Positions 18,964 through 28,482 of a stretch of DNA of 64,000 nt are shown one piece after another. Every line of letters starts with the position of its first letter. Position 1 is the first letter of the stretch. This DNA is from JAAAOZ01 sp964496595 (GTDB lineage: Bacteria > Chloroflexota > Anaerolineae > B4-G1 > SLSP01): positions 1 to 64,000 of the forward strand of contig CAZCAI010000005.1 of assembly GCA_964496595.1 (NCBI GenBank), read 5' to 3'. The translations under genes and the position numbers were made by a program. The notes under the pieces are model-generated. The model did not search any database, was not told the origin of the DNA, and saw only the letters and a list, made by a program, of their open reading frames with translations.

Positions 18964-21428
18964 CTGGCTCCCCCGTTATCTCCGCCCACATCCTCACCCG
19001 CGCCCTCTCCAGACTCTGGCTCATTGGCTAAGCGGATGGTCAGTTCCGGCACGGCCAAGGCGCGCCGCATCTCCTGCACGGCGGTCTTGAGCACCGTGTC
19101 GATCTCCAGGCTCTCCCGAATGTGCGATGTGATCTCGCCGACCAATTGCTCGCGGGCCGCGCGCTGCTGCGAATCCTGATAGAGACGCGCGCTCTCCAAG
19201 GCGACCTCCAACTGATCCGTCAGCGATTGCATCAACTCCAACTGCTCCGCTGTCCACGCCGGTTGGGCCTCTGATTTGCGCAGGCGCACCACACCCAACG
19301 TCTGATCGCGAATTTGGACGGGGATCATCACTGTGCCATCCTCCATCTGTACGATCTCCCCGCGCTGCCCTGCGCGCTTCATCTCTGCCGGCCAGGAGGT
19401 TGCAACCGGGGTGACGTTATCCTGGGCATCACACGTGTAGCCGGCCAGCGCTTGCGATGCGACCAACTCCTGCCACGCCTCGCGGCTGACCTCGCCGTAG
19501 GCGCGGCGCTGCGCGGCCAGGGCCTCTTGGGCCTCGCGCAGCAGGTTAGCATTCTCAATCGCGATGGCGATCTGGTCGGCGACGAGGCGCAACACCGCGA
19601 TGTCCTCCTCGGTGAAAGCTTCCGTCTCGACGCTCTGGACGTCTAACGCGCCCAGCATTTCATCGCCCGCCATCAAGGGGAGCGCCATCTCTGAGTGGGT
19701 CTCCGGCAGATAAGGGTTCTTGAAGTGAACGGCGTCCTCGCCAACGTCTAGGGCGATGCGCGGTTCGCCCGTGCGGGTGACATAGCCAACGATGCCTTGC
19801 GCGCCGACCTCCAAGCGATGTCCATGGGCCAACATCTGCTGGCCGCCGGTGCTGTTGGCCGCGCGCAACACCGCATAGTCCCCCGATTCATCCAACAGAA
19901 AGACGCCCACGTGATAAAAGCCAAATTGCTCGCTGATTAGATACGTCACCCGCGAAAGCAAGGTGTCCAAATCACGGAAGGTGGTCGCCGCACGCCCGAC
20001 TTCGGCGGCGGCTCGCAGTTCCTGCGCGCGCCGCTCCAGATCCCGCGTGCGCTCTGTGACCCGCCGCTCCATCGAGGCGAAGCTCTCGCGCAATTGGGTC
20101 GCCATACTGTTGAAGGCCATCGCTAACTGACCCAGCTCATCTCGAGAGCGCACGGGCACTTCCTGATCGAGATCGCCGGACGCAATCTGCTCCACTCGCT
20201 CGGTCATCTGATCCAAAGGGCGGCTGACGAGACGTTGAACACTAATATAGACCACGCTTAAGATCAACAATCCGGCGGCAAGTGTCACGAGCCCCAACTG
20301 GCTTTGCAACCTGCCCGTCAGGACATCCAATTCTTCTACGGGGCTGAGCGCCACCACCTGCAAATTCGATCCAATAGCATTCGAGAGAGGAATCGTCTCC
20401 TGCCGCACAAAGTATGTCTGCTCCTCCAATGTAATCCGCTCTTCGCTCAAAGCCACCAACTGATCCAAGTCCAGGCTAGAGATCAACATTGTACCCTGCT
20501 GCGCAAAGCCAACGTGAACATCCAAGCGGCGCTGTAACTGATCGACAACCGCCTGATCCAACCGCTGATCCACCACAGCGATGCCTACCGGCGCGGATTC
20601 CTCTTGCCATGTTTCCGGCGCCGCCACCGTGATTCTGACAGGGTACCAGGAGCGAATCACCGGCACACCGGCCTGGATCAAAATGATAGAGCGCGGCCTC
20701 TCCAAGCCTTCCCAGCTCTGATTAAATGACTCGAAGGTGACGTCCTCTTCCATTTCCATCATTCCCGTCATTGGCTCAAAGCCCAATTCTGCAAAGAACT
20801 GTGCGGGGGGAGCGGAATAAGCCGTACTGACATCAAAATACCCGGATGAGGGGAATGAAAAATCCTCTACGGGGATGCGATAGAGTGTCCGCGCCTCTGG
20901 ATTGACCTTCTCCTCGAATTGCGTCACGATGATATCATCCTCGTTCATCTTGAACGACAACACCGGCTCGGCGTCCGGCACCACATCGAAGGGTGAGACC
21001 ATATAGAAGGCGATGGACGATAAATTATTAATCCGTTGCGCATCCCGCAGCAACTGGATCAAGTTTAACTGGGCCTGCAAGACATAGATCCGATCCGCCT
21101 CATCGATTGGCGTTCCCGGACGCATAAAGTCCTCACCGAAGTACGCCCCCGGATCCGCATAGTAAGGCCCCAGGTAGGTCAAGAGGTCGATCTGGTTAAT
21201 CATCGGTTTGCTCCGCCCAAAGGTCTGGGCGGTCTGCTCGCCATTTTCGACCATCTCGGCGACCCGTCCCGATAGAATCCGTGACATACGCCCCAACTCC
21301 TCCAGCTTGATCTGACTCAAGTTGTTGGAACTGGTCGTCACGACGATGCTATAGAGGCCGGCGGTAAAGAGAAGCAAAATCACCACCAGCACAATTGTAA
21401 TTTTTTGTCCGATTCTAAAATTCGGCAT
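18960..21428 (-). CDS. Large-ectodomain HAMP-GAF receptor without output domain
   Basis: An 822-residue receptor. A helix at about 8-28, an extracytoplasmic region of about 350 residues, a helix near 385-405, HAMP (about 405-460), then an FGFYHVGVFLLDE/AANSTGG-type GAF (about 475-635), shortened GAF (645-755) and tail (760-805), ending in an acidic glycine-rich stretch. The ectodomain is the largest among the HAMP receptors and I do not recognise its family; its C-terminal part (IGIAVVDQRLDQAVVDQL) resembles a Cache-like lobe. I chose ATG 21426-21428; an in-frame TTG six bases earlier is possible, and GGAG precedes both. The gene upstream encodes a family-1 solute-binding protein, a candidate partner. 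Confidence 0.87.
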   Translation of the reverse strand: MPNFRIGQKITIVLVVILLLFTAGLYSIVVTTSSNNLSQIKLEELGRMSRILSGRVAEMVENGEQTAQTFGRSKPMINQIDLLTYLGPYYADPGAYFGEDFMRPGTPIDEADRIYVLQAQLNLIQLLRDAQRINNLSSIAFYMVSPFDVVPDAEPVLSFKMNEDDIIVTQFEEKVNPEARTLYRIPVEDFSFPSSGYFDVSTAYSAPPAQFFAELGFEPMTGMMEMEEDVTFESFNQSWEGLERPRSIILIQAGVPVIRSWYPVRITVAAPETWQEESAPVGIAVVDQRLDQAVVDQLQRRLDVHVGFAQQGTMLISSLDLDQLVALSEERITLEEQTYFVRQETIPLSNAIGSNLQVVALSPVEELDVLTGRLQSQLGLVTLAAGLLILSVVYISVQRLVSRPLDQMTERVEQIASGDLDQEVPVRSRDELGQLAMAFNSMATQLRESFASMERRVTERTRDLERRAQELRAAAEVGRAATTFRDLDTLLSRVTYLISEQFGFYHVGVFLLDESGDYAVLRAANSTGGQQMLAHGHRLEVGAQGIVGYVTRTGEPRIALDVGEDAVHFKNPYLPETHSEMALPLMAGDEMLGALDVQSVETEAFTEEDIAVLRLVADQIAIAIENANLLREAQEALAAQRRAYGEVSREAWQELVASQALAGYTCDAQDNVTPVATSWPAEMKRAGQRGEIVQMEDGTVMIPVQIRDQTLGVVRLRKSEAQPAWTAEQLELMQSLTDQLEVALESARLYQDSQQRAAREQLVGEITSHIRESLEIDTVLKTAVQEMRRALAVPELTIRLANEPESGEGAGEDVGGDNGGAR

Positions 21429-21469
21429 ATTCAACGTCTCCTACGCTATCCACCCGGCGCTCGGATGAT

Positions 21470-23239
21470 TCACTCTGACTGTGTCCAAGTCTGGATCAAT
21501 TCATCGTAAGGGATTGTCTCCGGCGTCTCCTCTGCAACGATGATCATCTTGGGCGACCCCGGCGCCGACAACCATTCCGATGAGCCGACCATCGGGTTAA
21601 GCTGCGGCGAGTATTTAGCCATGCGCATCGTCTCCATAGCGGCGTCCATCTCGGTGGCGATGGCGTCCATCGCCTGGCGCGGCGATGCCTGCCCGGCGAT
21701 AGCGCGCGCGATGTTCGGCCACCATATCGCCGAAAGCTCCGGGTAGTGCGGCACATTCGGGCCGGTGTCGGTCCATTTCTTGCGCTCCTCTGAGCGATAG
21801 AACTCAATCAAGCCGCCCCAATCCGCCTGGCGCTCCGTCAGATAATCGGAGAAGACGGTCGAGTTACGGACGGGCGTCCCGCCGACCAGGAACTTCTGAA
21901 GCGAGACTGTCTTGGAGACGCAGAACTGCGCCCAGAGCCACGCCATCGCGCGGCGCTGCCCCCGGATGTTGGCCGGGATCGTCCAACTGCCGGCGTCTTG
22001 ATAGCCGACCTTCATCCCTTCCTGCCAATATCGCCCGTGGGGCGTGGGCGCGACCCGCCAGAGAGGATTGCCGTTCGCGTCGACGACGGGACTGCCCGGC
22101 TCGTGGAAGGCGTCATCCGAAAGCCACGTCACATATTGGAAGATCCGTTGGGCGATGTCGCCACGCGCGGCCTGCGGTCCGGCATCGACCCAGCGCCACT
22201 CCCGGGCCTCCGGCGGTGCGTACGCGTCGAGCCACTCCAGGTATTTCTCCAAAGCGTAGATCGCCGCCGGACTATTGGCCGCCCCGCCCCGCGCAATCGA
22301 GGCCCCGACGGGCACACGATCCTCCACGCGGATCCCCCATTCGTCGACGGGGATGCCGTTGGGCAAACCTGTATCCCCCACGCCGGCGATGGAAAGCCAC
22401 GCATCCGTGAAGCGCCAGCCCAGCGAGGGCGATTCCTTGCCGTAATCCAGATGGCCGTAGACTTTCCGGCCATCGATCTCGCGTCCGGTGAAGAACTCGG
22501 CGATGTCCTCGTAGGCGGCCCAATTGACGGGCACGCCCAATTCGTAGCCATACGTCGCCGAGAATTCAGTTCGCAGCGTGAGGTCTGTGAACCAATCGTA
22601 GCGGAACCAGTAGAGGTTGGCGAATTGCTGATCGGGCAATTGCAGTTGTTGGCCGTCGTAATCCTGCCCAAACTCTAGATTTAGAAAGTCATCCAAATCC
22701 AAATAGGGATTGGTGAACGCGGCTCCTTCACCGGCCATATAGTCGGTCAGATTCACGACCGCCTGGCTACGGAGATGCGTGCCCACCAGATCCGCGTCAT
22801 TGACGTAAATATCGTAGATGCGGCGCCCCGTGCTCTGCTGCTCGACGAGGCTCTCCACCACAGAGCCTTCGCCGATGATATCGTGCTCGACGCGGATGCC
22901 CGTGATCTCCTCGAAGGCTTCGGCCAAGACCTCGCTCTCCCAGTAGTGGGTGCGAATATCCTCCGCGGCCGAGCGGATGGTGTGGCCTCGGAAGGGCGCT
23001 GCCGCTGCGGCGAACCAGCGCAATTCCGCCACCCGCTCCGACTCGCTCAGGACAGAGATATCGAACTCCGCGGCCCATTTTTGCACCGCCGCCTCGTAGG
23101 CGTCATCTAAGGGATCGTCTGGCTCCTGGGCCAGTGCGATCCCGTTGGCGAGCGGCGAGAGTAAGAGGGTCAGGCAGATGACGATGGCCCATCCTTTTTT
23201 CCACACGGTGCGATTTTTTCTATGGCGATGTTTCATCAT
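21470..23239 (-). CDS. Extracellular solute-binding protein family 1 (long form), no transporter nearby
   Basis: A secreted binding protein of 589 residues. A basic N-terminus and hydrophobic core end in ALA|Q (cleavage after about residue 37); there is no lipobox cysteine. The mature protein has the sugar-type layout: a segment around EAFEEITGIRVEHDIIGEG, then a DIYVNDADLVG segment, aromatic-rich middle lobes, and an insertion region near GSWTIPANIRGQ. Length and the C-terminal MRMAKYSPQLNP remind me of the long polyol/glycerol binders of the GlpV kind, but that is tentative. No permease or ATPase genes are present. It lies 41 bases upstream of the large-ectodomain receptor, fitting the pattern of one binding protein before each such receptor. 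Confidence 0.83.
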   Translation of the reverse strand: MMKHRHRKNRTVWKKGWAIVICLTLLLSPLANGIALAQEPDDPLDDAYEAAVQKWAAEFDISVLSESERVAELRWFAAAAAPFRGHTIRSAAEDIRTHYWESEVLAEAFEEITGIRVEHDIIGEGSVVESLVEQQSTGRRIYDIYVNDADLVGTHLRSQAVVNLTDYMAGEGAAFTNPYLDLDDFLNLEFGQDYDGQQLQLPDQQFANLYWFRYDWFTDLTLRTEFSATYGYELGVPVNWAAYEDIAEFFTGREIDGRKVYGHLDYGKESPSLGWRFTDAWLSIAGVGDTGLPNGIPVDEWGIRVEDRVPVGASIARGGAANSPAAIYALEKYLEWLDAYAPPEAREWRWVDAGPQAARGDIAQRIFQYVTWLSDDAFHEPGSPVVDANGNPLWRVAPTPHGRYWQEGMKVGYQDAGSWTIPANIRGQRRAMAWLWAQFCVSKTVSLQKFLVGGTPVRNSTVFSDYLTERQADWGGLIEFYRSEERKKWTDTGPNVPHYPELSAIWWPNIARAIAGQASPRQAMDAIATEMDAAMETMRMAKYSPQLNPMVGSSEWLSAPGSPKMIIVAEETPETIPYDELIQTWTQSE

Positions 23240-23270
23240 TCAGTATCCAATCAAGTTTTGCTATGCCGTT

Positions 23271-24953
23271 CTATTCTGTTTCCGATGTATCCAACCCCAT
23301 CCGAATTTCAACCTCAGCGAGATCCAGCACCCGGCGCATCTCGCGAGTCGCCGTCTGCAAGACTTCGTTCACATCCAACGTCTCGCGGATGCGAGCGGTG
23401 ACCTCACCCGTCAACTGCTCGCGGGCCGCGCGGCGTTGGGTGTCTTCGTAGAGGCGGGCGCTTTCTAAGGCGACGCCCAGTTGCTCCGTGAGTGTTTCGA
23501 CCAACGTGATTTCTTCTGATGTCCACGCGCTGCTGTCAGCGGGTTTAGAGAAATCGATGACGCCGATCACCTCACCGCGCACTTTGACCGGCGCCGCTAA
23601 CCGGAGCGCGTCTTGCTCCGCAGTCGTGGTGCGACCGGTGTGCAGCGCCGTTTTCATCTCGGGTTGCCAGAGATCGCCGGCCGGCGCGATGGTTTCTCCC
23701 GTGCTGTAAAAGCCTAATTCGCGGGCGGTACGTAAAAATATCTGCCAACCTTGTCCCGTCACAGCGCCATAAGCGCGCCGTTCCGCCTCGATGGCCCGCT
23801 GCGCCTGGGCAAGAAGTCGCGTATTGCTGATATTGACCGCCACCTGATCGGCCAACACTTGTAATGTTGCCACATCCTGCTCACTAAATGCCCGCGCTTC
23901 TGTGCTTTGCACATCCAAAACGCCGATAATCTCATTCCGCACGAGCAGTGGCAGGACCAACTCGGCGCGCGTTTCGGGCAGTTCAGCGACGCGGCGATAA
24001 GCTACATCCTGGCGCACATCAGCCACCAGGCGGTGAACGCCCCGGCGGGCCACATCGCCGATGATGCCTTCAACACCGATCCGTGCGCGGAATCCTTGTT
24101 CTAACAATTCGCGCCCTTGACCGGAGACAGCTTGTAATTCAGCCCATTCGCCGGCTTCATCCAATAAATAGATACCGATATGATAAAAACCAAATTGTTC
24201 ACAGACAACATCTGCTACACGGGCCAATAACACTTGAGGATCATCCATCCCCGCCGTCGCGCGCGCCACCGCCGCCGTCGCGTGAAGATAGTTAGCATTG
24301 CGCTCCAAGTCTTCGGTACGCTCCTGAACCAGATTTTGTAGCTGTTCGCGCTGCGCCTCCGACTCGTCCGCCAACCGCTGGGCGCGTTGAATGGCCTCGG
24401 TCAAATTACCCATCGCCAGATACAGTAACAGGGCGGCAATCCCATAATTGATCGTATGCGTTATCCAATAGTTGATCGGAACATTCGGCCCCAGGGGCGG
24501 GGGCAAAATCCCCACCTCACCGCTGATAAAGGTAACCGTCACAGCTACGAAACTGAGAGCAGCGAAGATCACCCCGGCGCGCCCTCCCAACAACAGGGCA
24601 GCGATCATGATGATGATGACGAGGGTGGTAAAACTGGTATTCACCACGCCCCCGAAGAGAAACCCCATGACCACAAGCACCAACCACAACATCAGCGATA
24701 TGACGAGCGCGGCGGCTCGCACATAGCCTCGACGCAAGATAAAGAGGGCGCCGATAACCGGCATAATCAAACTCACGAAGGTCACGCCCATGACAACATA
24801 GTTGCGCAACGCGAGCACGACGATCAGGGCGGCCAAACTAATCAAGCCCGCCGTCGCCAGCAAGATCGTATTTACCAGACGCGCTACACGATTTTTCTCC
24901 GCATCTCCCTCAAATACCGGCGGGGCGAGCCACCGTCGCATACGCATTAACAT
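23271..24953 (-). CDS. Six-helix membrane GAF receptor with a drifted GAF signature
   Basis: A 560-residue receptor with about six membrane segments (28-190), including the LLLGGRAGVIFAALSFVAV stretch also seen in similar form at 28483-30297, then a coiled coil, GAF (about 225-380), shortened GAF (395-490) and tail (495-550). The GAF keeps FGFYHIGIYLLDE, but the usual AASSxGG reads AVSGQGR, and the conserved RIALDVG/DNPxLPETRSEM region is changed to a LVADVRQ form. Its ligand or partner may therefore differ from its paralogues. ATG 24951-24953 follows GAGGAGGGAGCT. The next gene down is a family-1 binding protein. Confidence 0.86.
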   Translation of the reverse strand: MLMRMRRWLAPPVFEGDAEKNRVARLVNTILLATAGLISLAALIVVLALRNYVVMGVTFVSLIMPVIGALFILRRGYVRAAALVISLMLWLVLVVMGFLFGGVVNTSFTTLVIIIMIAALLLGGRAGVIFAALSFVAVTVTFISGEVGILPPPLGPNVPINYWITHTINYGIAALLLYLAMGNLTEAIQRAQRLADESEAQREQLQNLVQERTEDLERNANYLHATAAVARATAGMDDPQVLLARVADVVCEQFGFYHIGIYLLDEAGEWAELQAVSGQGRELLEQGFRARIGVEGIIGDVARRGVHRLVADVRQDVAYRRVAELPETRAELVLPLLVRNEIIGVLDVQSTEARAFSEQDVATLQVLADQVAVNISNTRLLAQAQRAIEAERRAYGAVTGQGWQIFLRTARELGFYSTGETIAPAGDLWQPEMKTALHTGRTTTAEQDALRLAAPVKVRGEVIGVIDFSKPADSSAWTSEEITLVETLTEQLGVALESARLYEDTQRRAAREQLTGEVTARIRETLDVNEVLQTATREMRRVLDLAEVEIRMGLDTSETE

Positions 24954-25004
24954 AGCTCCCTCCTCGTCGCAAAGTGACCGTCAAGAAGGAATTGCCAAAC
25001 ACTA

Positions 25005-27194
25005 TTACTTCTCATTATCCACCTCGTTGAGCGATTCGGGCCGCGCCAATTGGACAATCACGCCCTCCAACCCCAACGCTGCGCGCATCTCATGCACCGC
25101 TGTTCTGAGCACCTTCTCCATATCCAACGACTCCCGCATCCGGGACGTGACCTCGCCGACCACGCGCTCGCGGGCCGCGCGGCGCTGGGTGTCCTCGTAG
25201 AGGCGCGCGCTTTCCAACGCTACATCCAATTGATCTACCAGCGACTCAATCAGACTGATCTCTTCCTCCGTCCAGGAGCCGCCGTCGTCGCGCTTCGCAA
25301 CTCGGAACCCACCAATGATCTGATCACGCATCTTAAGCGGCACAACCAGTTCATTTCCTTCGACGTGGGTAACTTGAGGCAAGGTTCCTGCCGGGTCTGG
25401 CATCGGAAAGATGCCTTCTCGGGTACCGATATAACGTAGGATCTCCTTGGAACGCAGCAAACGCTCCCAAGATGTTATCGCGGCCTCACCATAAGCACGT
25501 CGCAGGGATTCCATCGCCTGCTCGCTTTGGGTAAACAGCCGGGCGTTCTCAATCGATACGGCCAGTTGCCCGGCCAGGCCCTGCAAAATGGTGATATCTT
25601 CTTGGGAAAACGCGCCGCCTTCTGTGCTTTGAATATCGAGCACGCCCACCAAATCGTTCCCTACGACGAGCGGCAACGCCATCTCGGAGCGGGTCTCTGG
25701 GAGATCAGGATTATCAAAGAAGACGGCATTCCCGCCAACGTCCAGCGCGATGCGCGGCTTTTTTTCGGCGGCGGCATAGCCTACGATCCCCTCGCCCAGA
25801 GGGAGTTTGTGCCCGCGACGCAACATGCGCCGACCGCCGGGGCTGTTGGCCGCCCGCAGAACGGCGTAGTCGCCGACCTCATCCGGCAAGAAGATGCCAA
25901 CGTGATAGAATCCAAATTGTTCACTGATCCGCCGGGTCACTTCCGCGAGCAATTCATCGAGGTCGCGAATAGCAGCGATAGTCGCGCTCAACTCACTGGC
26001 CTGCTGGATGTCACGCGCGCGGCGCTCCGCATCTTGTGTGCGGGCTGCGATGCGTTCCTCCAGCGTGTTGAGCAGCTCGCGCAAGCGATCCGCCATCGTG
26101 TTAAAGCCCCGCGCCAGCACACCGATCTCATCGCTGCGCGCCACTTCAACGCGGCGATCTAGCTCACCAGCGGCGATCTCGGTCACCGCTGCCGTCAAAT
26201 CCTCAATGGGATTTACGATCCGCCGTGTGAGAATCAACGCCGAGACGGCGGCGATGCCGCCCACCAACAGCGCCACACCAATGCTGACCCCGAACACCTG
26301 CACAACATCTCGCGTCACCACAGATCGCGGAGCCTCGATGAGGAGAACCGCCTGCAAAGGAGAAATCCATCGATACGCGCCGACGACGTTCTCGCCCATG
26401 TAATTGGTGTAAAAATCCACCCCTTCCTCGCCTTCTACCGCGCGCTGAAACCCTGCCACCTGGGATATGCCTTGGGTTTTAGCGCCGGGCTGCAAGCTGC
26501 CGGTCAGATAGACAGCATTTTCATTAAGGAGATAGGTACGACTGACCCCACCCAGCCCAATATCCGCCTCCAACATCGAACCGAGATCGGCAAGGTTGGC
26601 CCGCCCCGCCAACACCGCGATGACCTCCCCTTCTGGCCCCTCGACCGGTCTGGCGATCATAAGCGTCGGCGCATTAAGCACCGGGTCAAGTTCCACCGAT
26701 TCCACATGGACGGTCTCTCGACCTAGGAGGAAAAAAGACTCCGTCTCATGATATTCCCGCTCCCGCAACACCTCGGTGGAAACCAGAATTTGGCCCGTCT
26801 CCACGTGCAAGAGTGAAATATCGACAAACGCCACCTTTTTACGCAATAGCTCGTTGAGGCGCACGGCCAAATCTGAGTAGGCCTCCACATAGGCCTCGTC
26901 TTCCTCAGGCATGTTCAACAAGGTCAGCCAATTTTCTCGCAGCGAATCCTCCGTGGCCAGCACGGCGAGATCGCCCTCCCGCTCATTGATCCAGCGTGTA
27001 ATTTCAGCTTCTTCGAAATCCGCGGCAGCCGCTATCTGATCCTGAATCCTCTGCTGGATGGCCCAAGCTGCATATCCACCTGCTGATCCGCCCACCAGGA
27101 AAACCGCGAGCAAAACGAGCGTCAGGCTGTATCCTAAGATGGTGCGCCGCAGGCTAGTCCGACGGGCGCGAGATTTCACCATATCTTCGTTCAT
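25005..27194 (-). CDS. Double-Cache HAMP-GAF receptor without output domain
   Basis: A 729-residue receptor: helix near 17-40, dCache-type ectodomain (about 40-275; a VAFVDISLLHVETGQILVST strand pair, then PTLMIARPVEGPEGEVIAVL, then SRTYLLNENAVYLTG), second helix near 285-308, HAMP, GAF with FGFYHVGIFLPDE and AANSPGG (375-530), shortened GAF (545-660) and tail (665-715). The ATG at 27192-27194 is preferred: GAGGAG lies upstream, and the longer in-frame version (36 more residues) would be translated through the intergenic repeat at 27214-27299. A branched-chain-amino-acid-type binding lipoprotein is encoded just upstream, a plausible ligand partner. Confidence 0.87.
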   Translation of the reverse strand: MNEDMVKSRARRTSLRRTILGYSLTLVLLAVFLVGGSAGGYAAWAIQQRIQDQIAAAADFEEAEITRWINEREGDLAVLATEDSLRENWLTLLNMPEEDEAYVEAYSDLAVRLNELLRKKVAFVDISLLHVETGQILVSTEVLREREYHETESFFLLGRETVHVESVELDPVLNAPTLMIARPVEGPEGEVIAVLAGRANLADLGSMLEADIGLGGVSRTYLLNENAVYLTGSLQPGAKTQGISQVAGFQRAVEGEEGVDFYTNYMGENVVGAYRWISPLQAVLLIEAPRSVVTRDVVQVFGVSIGVALLVGGIAAVSALILTRRIVNPIEDLTAAVTEIAAGELDRRVEVARSDEIGVLARGFNTMADRLRELLNTLEERIAARTQDAERRARDIQQASELSATIAAIRDLDELLAEVTRRISEQFGFYHVGIFLPDEVGDYAVLRAANSPGGRRMLRRGHKLPLGEGIVGYAAAEKKPRIALDVGGNAVFFDNPDLPETRSEMALPLVVGNDLVGVLDIQSTEGGAFSQEDITILQGLAGQLAVSIENARLFTQSEQAMESLRRAYGEAAITSWERLLRSKEILRYIGTREGIFPMPDPAGTLPQVTHVEGNELVVPLKMRDQIIGGFRVAKRDDGGSWTEEEISLIESLVDQLDVALESARLYEDTQRRAARERVVGEVTSRMRESLDMEKVLRTAVHEMRAALGLEGVIVQLARPESLNEVDNEK

Positions 27195-27213
27195 AGACCT
27201 ACAACTCCTCAGA

Positions 27214-27299
27214 TAGTTCCAGGATTTAGATCCTCCTGAACCGGATATTTCTCTCTCAGAAAACCGCTCATTTGTGAGCGATTTATTCTCTTGGAACGG
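27214..27299. repeat. Intergenic palindromic element, copy 2 (upstream of a dCache receptor)
   Basis: Starts AGTTCCAGGAT and ends TTGGAACGG, so GTTCCA (27216-27221) faces TGGAAC (27292-27297). The inner part CAGAAAACCGCTC...GCGATTTATTCTC matches the element at 46850-46895. About 37 extra bases on the left include a small GGAT/ATCC hairpin. It fills most of the 120-bp gap between the binding-protein gene and the receptor. Confidence 0.6.
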
Positions 27300-27314
27300 C
27301 ATCTACTTCTAAAA

Positions 27315-28463
27315 TCAAGGCTGATAAGGAACAAATTTCCAATTACGGTTCACGATGTAGACTGTGAGCGGCGATCCCAAACGCTCACCCTGCGCGTCAA
27401 AGCCCTGGATTGCGCCGCTTACACCCTGGTACTCGCCCATATTGTGAAGATAGTCAGCCAGCTCAGATGCCTCAGTTGTGCCGGTCTCTTCAATCGCCCG
27501 CGCGATCAATCTGAGGCCGTCGGCTGCTGTGAGCGTCCAGACGGAGCCGGCCGGCGAGCCGTACGCCGCCGCATAGTCCTCCCGAAAGGAAGTGGCCTCC
27601 GGGGTATCGATATCCTCCGGCAGAGGCATCGTTGTCACCATCGCGCCGACCGCCGACTCGCCGGACGCGATAGAAATAAATTCTGGATTGTAGACCGCGT
27701 CCCCGCCCATAAATTCAACATCCCTCAACGCGGGATCATTTCGTAGTTGCCGGATGAGCAAGGCGGCATCCGGGTAATAGCCGCTGAAAAAGAGGATTTC
27801 CGCCTGCGAACTCTGAAGCTCACTCAAGAGGTCGCTGAAATCACGCTGGCCGGGAGAGATTCTTTCAAACATCACAACATCGCCCCCCTGCTCCATCACC
27901 GAGTCGCGAGCGACTTCGGCCAGGCCTAGGGAGTAATCGGAGCCGTCATGGACCACCGCCGCTTGATCAAGGCCCAAGGTTTCCAGCATAAATTCCGCGG
28001 CAAACACGCCTTGTCGCGCGTCGGGAAAGCAGAGCCGGAAGAAGGTATCATGGCCTTTCTGTGTCAGATGGGTGGCCGTGGCGGAGGGCGCCAAATGGAG
28101 AATGTCCTCCGCGGCATAGATGTCCATAGCCGCTTCCACAGCGTCGGAGTTGTAGCCGCCGATGACGGCGATGACCCCTTCTTCAACCATCCGCTGCGCC
28201 GCACGCCGCGCTACATCGGGATCGCCGCGATCATCTTCAATCAATATCTCCACCGGACGCCCATCCAACAAGCCGCCCTGCTCATTGATTTGATCGGCCA
28301 CCAAGGTGACTGCGCGGCGGAAGCCCTCGCCCTCGGCCGCCCATTCCCCGGTCATCGGCCCCTGGACTCCGATCTTTATCGGCTCAGGCTCTGGCGCACA
28401 TCCCCCACCACCGCCGCCGATTACGATAATGAGAATCCCAATTATGCCTAATACGCGTCGCAT
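27315..28463 (-). CDS. Branched-chain amino acid-type binding lipoprotein (Peripla_BP_6), no transporter nearby
   Basis: A 382-residue LivJ/LivK-like periplasmic-binding protein. A hydrophobic signal segment ends in six glycines before C22, an unusual lipobox since position -3 is Gly, not Leu. The mature start KIGVQGPMTGEWAAEGEGFRR, the IEDDRGDPDVARRAAQRMV segment, VIGGYNSDAVEAAMDIY and PSATAT are typical of the family that binds Leu/Ile/Val and other amino acids. No LivHMGF genes are present. ATG 28461-28463 has AGGAGG six bases upstream; an earlier in-frame ATG would overlap the preceding gene. It probably hands ligand to the dCache receptor encoded next (inference). Confidence 0.9.
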   Translation of the reverse strand: MRRVLGIIGILIIVIGGGGGGCAPEPEPIKIGVQGPMTGEWAAEGEGFRRAVTLVADQINEQGGLLDGRPVEILIEDDRGDPDVARRAAQRMVEEGVIAVIGGYNSDAVEAAMDIYAAEDILHLAPSATATHLTQKGHDTFFRLCFPDARQGVFAAEFMLETLGLDQAAVVHDGSDYSLGLAEVARDSVMEQGGDVVMFERISPGQRDFSDLLSELQSSQAEILFFSGYYPDAALLIRQLRNDPALRDVEFMGGDAVYNPEFISIASGESAVGAMVTTMPLPEDIDTPEATSFREDYAAAYGSPAGSVWTLTAADGLRLIARAIEETGTTEASELADYLHNMGEYQGVSGAIQGFDAQGERLGSPLTVYIVNRNWKFVPYQP

Positions 28464-28482
28464 CTCTCGCCTCCTGGTTGCC